A stretch of 64,000 nucleotides of DNA from contig NZ_OX352321.1 in assembly GCF_947090775.1 (NCBI RefSeq), positions 992,001 through 1,056,000 on the forward strand, in the 5' to 3' direction. The position numbers and the translations under genes are program-made. Source of the DNA: Pseudarthrobacter sp. MM222 (lineage in GTDB: Bacteria > Actinomycetota > Actinomycetes > Actinomycetales > Micrococcaceae). The notes under the pieces were generated by a model. That model made no database searches and was not told the origin of the DNA. It saw nothing but the letters and a program-made list of their open reading frames with translations. Below, in pieces: positions 61,929 to 64,000 of this stretch; position 1 is the stretch's first letter, and every line of letters begins with the position of its first letter.

Positions 61929-63047
61929 TCATCGAGTGGCGCTGGCAAGTGAGGCGTCGACGGCGTCGCCGAGGACCTCGGGAAGGTGGATGGTGGTGGA
62001 AGCGATAGTGCGGGCGGTGCGGTCGACGCCGACGAGCAGCGACCCGTCCCGTTCCTCGCTCCAGGTTTCGATGACCCCGGCCGGCGTGCGCAGCCGCAGC
62101 GTGGCATGAATCGTGCCGCCGGTGATGTCGTTGAGTACCGTGCCCGAGGTGCGGGCCGCGAGGGTCAGTGCGATGCTTCCGGTGATGGCCAGGGCCGGGT
62201 GGGGCTTGCCCATCGACAGCATCATGACGCTGACGTCGCTGTCCGCGTCGGACCGGGCCGGGGCGGCCACGATCGCGACCTTGGGGACCGCGCGGGCAGC
62301 TTCGCCCGGAGTGGCTGCGAGACCCATCCGCACTGCTGCCTGGCGGCGGATGTGTTCGAGAGTGTCCAGTTGCAGCTCCAGTCCGGCAGTCCAGCTGCCG
62401 TAGCGCTCCGGGTCAAGGCCAAGCTCCTCGGCGCGCAGGATTACCACCGGTGCTCCGGCGTCCACCATGGAGACCGTCCACCGGGTTCCGCCCGCGGTGG
62501 TCACCTCGGAGGCTGATCCGGTGGGAAGCAGCTTGCCGGTGGTTTTGCCCGCAGGGTCCTGGAAGCCGAGCCCCACCTGGTATCCGGGGAACGGCACGCC
62601 CGGCATCTGTGCCTGCGGGACGATCGGCAGGGCGCCGGACGGGGTGGACACCCGCTGGATGATGATCTGGCCGGTGTTGGTATTCCGGGTGACGATCCGC
62701 GTGACGTCGCCGGTGGGGACCACCCAGCCCTTTTCGATGGCGTACAGGCCGACCACCGCGGAGCAGTTGCCGCAGTTGCTGCCCCAGTCCACGGCGGCCT
62801 CTTCAATGCCCACCTGGGCGAAGGTGAACTCGACGTCGACGTCGTCGCCGGCCGGGCGGTGCAGGATCATCGCCTTGCTGGTGGTTGAGGTGGCGCCGCC
62901 GACTCCGTCGATCTGCCTGTGGTCGGGGCTGCCGAACAGCCGGGGCAACAGTACGTCCGGGCTGGTGCCGGTTTCGTCCAGCTGCCCGGTCTCGAAGACC
63001 CAGCATTTGCTGGTGCCTCCGCGCATCCACTCCGCTTCGATCTTCAT
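61929..63047 (-). CDS. PrpF-family isomerase (4-oxalomesaconate tautomerase or methylaconitate isomerase type)
   Basis: 372 residues with the PrpF fold pattern: MRGGTSKCWVFE at 8-19 (catalytic-side Cys), GGATSTTSKAMIL near 50-62, and DWGSNCGNCSAVVG near 87-100, which carries the second conserved Cys. Members include 4-oxalomesaconate tautomerase (GalD) in gallate degradation and 2-methylaconitate isomerase PrpF. The absence of AcnD or PrpBC genes beside it argues against methylcitrate work, and the permease neighbour suggests a carboxylic-acid catabolic operon. ATG 63047 follows AAGGA. It is divergent from a LysR regulator, the likely activator. Confidence 0.87.
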   Translation of the reverse strand: MKIEAEWMRGGTSKCWVFETGQLDETGTSPDVLLPRLFGSPDHRQIDGVGGATSTTSKAMILHRPAGDDVDVEFTFAQVGIEEAAVDWGSNCGNCSAVVGLYAIEKGWVVPTGDVTRIVTRNTNTGQIIIQRVSTPSGALPIVPQAQMPGVPFPGYQVGLGFQDPAGKTTGKLLPTGSASEVTTAGGTRWTVSMVDAGAPVVILRAEELGLDPERYGSWTAGLELQLDTLEHIRRQAAVRMGLAATPGEAARAVPKVAIVAAPARSDADSDVSVMMLSMGKPHPALAITGSIALTLAARTSGTVLNDITGGTIHATLRLRTPAGVIETWSEERDGSLLVGVDRTARTIASTTIHLPEVLGDAVDASLASATR

Positions 63048-63286
63048 GGCCTGTTCCTTGCTTCGGTTCTGCCCGGTATGTTTATGGGCTTGATTCGAGA
63101 TTGAGCCAAATCACAATTGAAGACAAGGTTGGATATATGAACAGGGATGTAGCGTTGCTTCATTCACTGCCGTTTGGGGCCGCTGGACTCCATGCTTCAG
63201 CCGGTCAACATCCCAAACTGAACGCACGCGCCCGCGCAGAACGCCGAGAATGCATAGAATTAACGTATTCAACAGAAGGGGAAAGC
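63048..63286. promoter_or_regulatory. Divergent promoter region between PrpF-family and LysR genes
   Basis: A 240-bp region from which both genes are transcribed outward. A T/A-rich patch with CAATTG near 63112 and several A/T-rich half-sites is where a LysR protein would be expected to bind. No precise operator was fixed. Confidence 0.4.
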
Positions 63287-64000
63287 GTTGCTTAACGATC
63301 CAGATCAGGATTTATTTGATATCCGGCGCCTGGCGCTGCTGGTGGAGGTGGTGGAGCAGGGATCGATCACTGCCGCGGCCGAACTGATGATGTACACGCC
63401 CTCCGCCGTCTCCCAGCAGCTCCGGAAGCTCGAACAGGAAGTCGGGCAACCGCTCCTCAACCGCCGCTCGCGCGGAGTGGTGCCCACGGAAGCGGGGCAG
63501 GTGCTCGCCGGCCACGCCCGTAAGATCGTCCGGCAAATGCGGGCCGCCCAGTCGGACCTGGACCAGATCGCCGGCCTCAAACGCGGCTCCCTGACCGTGG
63601 GTACCTTTCCGACCCTCGCCGGCTCGTTCCTGCCGGTTGTGATCCGGGCCTTCAAGAAGAGGTACCCGGCAATCGGCCTCTCCGTCCGCAGTGCACGCTT
63701 CGACGAACTTGTCACCGACCTGCAGTCCGGAGTTACCGGGCTCTGCCTGCTCTGGGACTATCCCTGGAACCGCTTTCAGGACGACTCCATCCGGATCACG
63801 GAAGTCTTCCAGGAAAGCACGGTCCTCCTGGTATCCCGCTCGCACCCGCTGGCCGACCGCGAAGAGATCCGAATGGAGGAACTCCGCAAGGAATCATGGA
63901 TAGTGCGCGCCGAGGCCCACCCCGTGGTAGAAGTGCTGCAGCGCTCCGCCCATGAAGCCGGATTCGAACCGACCATCGGCTTCCTGGCCAACGACTACCA
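63287..64000 (+). CDS. LysR-family transcriptional regulator (3' end off window)
   Basis: 238 codons are seen, and the C-terminus lies beyond the right edge. The N-terminal winged helix is typical: LFDIRRLALLVEVVEQGSIT, then AAAELMMYTPSAVSQQLRKL and LLNRRSRGVVPTEAGQVLAG. The effector domain starts near residue 100 (GSLTVGTFPTLAGSFLP) and reaches LLVSRSHPLADR. The start is TTG 63287 behind AAGGGGAAA; LysR starts of this kind are common in the group. It is divergent from the PrpF-family/permease operon and is probably its activator, responding to the acid being degraded. Confidence 0.9.

Noticed and set aside
1..64000. CRISPR arrays, tRNA or rRNA genes
   Set aside because: No regularly spaced repeats, no tRNA cloverleaf pattern and no rRNA-like stretch were noticed on reading; a tRNAscan or CRISPR search was not possible here.

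Overview
This window looks like the chromosome of a high-GC actinobacterium, most likely Arthrobacter/Pseudarthrobacter or a close Micrococcaceae relative. The reasons are strong G/C preference at third codon positions, frequent GTG and TTG starts, leaderless-looking promoters and the resemblance of the housekeeping genes. This is recognition by eye; no search was run. No tRNA, rRNA, CRISPR array or intact transposase was seen.

Region 1 (1-7.0 kb) is an NAD/ADP-ribose module. A leftward set encodes an ARPP-1-type protein, an ADP-ribosylglycohydrolase fused to a Cys-phosphatase, and (running off the left edge) a superfamily 2 helicase whose tail closely resembles sigma-70 region 1.2. A divergent NrtR-like Nudix regulator shares a promoter region with two inverted 22-bp operator-like sites. 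A macro-like/SIR2 fusion follows. Region 2 (7.2-12.1 kb) holds a membrane-anchored protein with duplicated HTH units, a GmrSD-type DUF262/DUF1524 nuclease and an unknown 451-residue protein.

Region 3 (12.2-42.5 kb) is the core: two large DISARM-like operons that converge on one hairpin at 29.5 kb. Operon A (+) encodes a DrmD-like SNF2 helicase, a DrmMI/PglX-like adenine methylase, a 2,138-residue helicase-DUF1998-nuclease, a RelE-like/UvrD fusion and an EVE-like/DUF3883 protein. Operon B (-) encodes a DNA cytosine methylase, an Hsp90-type ATPase fused to a helicase, a second UvrD-like helicase, DrmA and DrmB. Each operon contains one methylase, a UvrD-like enzyme and a helicase/DUF1998 function; operon A carries that last function on one chain, operon B on two. 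No DrmC phospholipase-D gene is present. Downstream (43.7-50.1 kb) is a giant HEPN-transglutaminase-like-helicase-nuclease protein, so the whole region is a dense anti-phage island.

Region 4 (50.2-60.3 kb) is small genes and debris: a Fic protein with Arg in place of the catalytic His, a pseudogene with at least four lesions, a frameshifted gene, a flavoprotein remnant, two copies of a roughly 139-bp repeat, two lipoproteins, a membrane HNH protein, an EcsC/TerB protein and a DUF4230 protein. Region 5 (60.3-64 kb) is ordinary catabolism: a MatC-type permease and a PrpF-family isomerase in one operon, divergent from a LysR regulator cut by the right edge.
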